Below are positions 4,923 through 6,071 of a stretch of DNA of 6,071 bases, in pieces (positions within the stretch are counted from its first letter, which is position 1; every line of letters starts with the position of its first letter). A model generated the notes under the pieces. It worked only from the letters and a program-made list of their open reading frames with translations, was not told the origin of the DNA and searched no databases. Where the stretch lies: assembly GCA_013329615.1 (NCBI GenBank), contig DUKA01000026.1, positions 1 to 6,071 on the forward strand. The letters are read 5' to 3'. Both the position numbers and the translations under genes were made by a program. The DNA comes from Candidatus Bathyarchaeota archaeon (GTDB taxonomy: Archaea; Thermoproteota; Bathyarchaeia; TCS64).

Positions 4923-6071
4923 CTAGGCGACTATCTTCTCGCCGATGCCCACGCCGAAGGCGTAAGCGCGCCTCGCCTCGTCGCCGTTGGGCTTGAAGAC
5001 GAAGTCTATGTCGCTCTCGACGAGCTGTATGCCCGCCGCCTGCATCTCCGCCTCGACGGCCTTCTTGGCACCACCGGCCCAGCCGTAGCTCCCGAAGGCT
5101 GCGCCTATCTTGTTCATCGGCTTTAGCCCACGCATGTATGCGAGGAAGCTGGCGACCGTTGGGAAGACGTGGTTGTTTAGCGTGGGTGATCCGACTAGGA
5201 CCGCCTTGGTGTCGAGGATGTCGGCGATTACATCGCTGTTCGGGGTCGCGCCCAGGCAGTGGACCTTCACGTCCACTCCCTTGGATGCGATGCCGTCGGC
5301 TATGGCACGTGCTAGGATCTGAGTGCTCCCCCACATGGTGTCATATACAATGACCGCCTTCCTCTTCGTCTCGCCGACGACCCAACTCTGGTACGCCTTC
5401 AGTATCACGCCGGGGTTTCTGCGCCAGATGATTCCGTGACACGGCGCGATCATCTCCACCGGGACACCCTCAAGCGCCTTCAAAGCCCTGCTGACGCTCC
5501 TCCAGAGCGGCATCAGTATGTTTGCGTAGTATGTCGATGCCTCTTGCATCAGCTCTGTCTCGTCGACCTCGTCGTCGAACCTTCCGCTTGAGGCGAGGTG
5601 CTGCCCGAAGGCGTCGTTGCTGAATAGCAGCTTCTCCTCGGGCATGTAGCTGACCATGGAGTCGGGCCAGTGCGCCATCGGGACCGGGACGAATGTGAGG
5701 CTCCTCTTCCCCAGCTTAAGTGTCGGCTTCTTCTCGATGGGTGTGATTTTGAGGTCGTCGCCGTAGTACTTCTTGAGTGTGTTTATGCAGCGCTCCGTGG
5801 CGACCACCTCTGCGTTCGGGCACGCCTCCATCAGGCGTCTTATGCTGCCCGAGTGGTCGGGCTCCGCGTGGTTGGCGATTATGAAGTCGACCTTCTTGGG
5901 GTCTATGACCTCGCTTATCCTCTGCACCTGCTCCTCGGCGAAAGGCGCCTTGACGAAGTCTATGACGGCGACCTTCTCGTCGACCACGAGGTACGAGTTG
6001 TAGCTTGTCCCTCTGTGCGTGATGTAGCCGTGGAAGTTCCTTATGCTCCAGTCGACGGCGCCGACCCAGTA
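4923..6071 (-). CDS. fprA: Flavodiiron protein, F420H2 oxidase type (N-terminus beyond window edge)
   Basis: A cytoplasmic A-type flavodiiron protein that reduces O2 to water (some also reduce NO), in archaea commonly with F420H2 as electron donor. The frame stays open to the window edge, beginning YWVGAVDWSIRNFHGY, so the GTG at 5987 is internal; about a dozen residues seem to be missing out of roughly 395. The N-terminal metallo-beta-lactamase domain keeps every diiron ligand: HxExDH in NHAEPDHSG (5853-5870), His in AHWPDS (5670-5672), Asp in SNDAF (5613-5615) and His in PCHGIIW (5436-5438). The C-terminal flavodoxin domain has the FMN phosphate loop YDTMWGST, then SPTLNNHVFP and FGSYGWAGG. 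The protein ends after the flavodoxin domain, with no rubredoxin or flavin reductase extension, so it needs an external donor. The F420H2 preference is inferred from similarity to archaeal FprA. It converges with the membrane protein gene. Confidence 0.93.
   Translation of the reverse strand, partial: YWVGAVDWSIRNFHGYITHRGTSYNSYLVVDEKVAVIDFVKAPFAEEQVQRISEVIDPKKVDFIIANHAEPDHSGSIRRLMEACPNAEVVATERCINTLKKYYGDDLKITPIEKKPTLKLGKRSLTFVPVPMAHWPDSMVSYMPEEKLLFSNDAFGQHLASSGRFDDEVDETELMQEASTYYANILMPLWRSVSRALKALEGVPVEMIAPCHGIIWRRNPGVILKAYQSWVVGETKRKAVIVYDTMWGSTQILARAIADGIASKGVDVKVHCLGATPNSDVIADILDTKAVLVGSPTLNNHVFPTVASFLAYMRGLKPMNKIGAAFGSYGWAGGAKKAVEAEMQAAGIQLVESDIDFVFKPNGDEARRAYAFGVGIGEKIVA

Noticed and set aside
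4827..5126. Plus-strand open frame overlapping the end of the PAP2-like gene and the flavodiiron gene
   Set aside because: It is mostly the antisense of the flavodiiron C-terminus, lacks a recognisable domain, and spans the bidirectional terminator.
4909..5334. Minus-strand 141-codon open frame inside the flavodiiron gene
   Set aside because: It is a shifted reading of the same strand with Arg/Gly/His-rich, low-complexity composition typical of GC-rich shadow frames, while the frame of the flavodiiron protein has full family conservation.
1..6071. CRISPR array, tRNA or rRNA gene, transposase or attachment site
   Set aside because: No regularly spaced repeats, no tRNA-like cloverleaf with a TψC-type segment, no rRNA conserved stretch and no transposase or integrase motifs were seen.

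Overview
This window looks like a piece of an archaeal genome with moderately high G+C. The evidence is the gene content: an indolepyruvate:ferredoxin oxidoreductase pair, an F420H2-oxidase-type flavodiiron protein, and an IscS-like/IscU pair of the type known from Archaeoglobus. TATA-like boxes sit about 25-30 bases before start codons, poly-T tracts follow genes, and GTG and TTG starts are frequent. Lineage cannot be fixed from this window; an anaerobic archaeon (Bathyarchaeia-like, Archaeoglobus-like or methanogen-related) is the best guess. The window starts inside iorA and ends inside the flavodiiron gene.

Layout. Positions 2-1203 hold the 3' end of iorA and a complete iorB, overlapping as ATGA; together they encode the enzyme that converts aryl-2-oxoacids to aryl-acyl-CoA with ferredoxin as acceptor. 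Positions 1250-2182 hold one long reading frame for an exported protein of unknown function, interrupted by a single in-frame TGA at 1544-1546. Positions 2233-2454 hold a small YwbE-family gene with its own leaderless-type promoter. Positions 2555-4238 form a tightly coupled three-gene iron-sulfur cluster operon: an IscS/NifS-like protein, an IscU scaffold, and a 46-residue Cys-rich protein. Positions 4279-4869 encode a PAP2-like membrane protein. On the minus strand, 6071-4923 encode most of a flavodiiron protein. It converges on the membrane protein gene across a 53-base gap with poly-T signals for both directions.

The most notable region is the iron-sulfur operon. The IscS/NifS-like protein keeps the fold and the mobile-loop cysteine, but the PLP-binding lysine is aspartate (D201), the preceding histidine is asparagine, and several other cofactor or substrate contacts are replaced. 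It is therefore predicted not to be a PLP cysteine desulfurase, yet it remains coupled to an intact IscU. This resembles the Archaeoglobus fulgidus IscS, where the Lys-to-Asp protein is thought to lend a cysteine ligand to the cluster on IscU. The tiny Cys-rich protein directly after iscU, translationally coupled to it, is the best candidate for an undescribed component. Other points of interest are a missing cluster cysteine in IorA, the TGA-interrupted exported protein and the degenerate PAP2 motifs.
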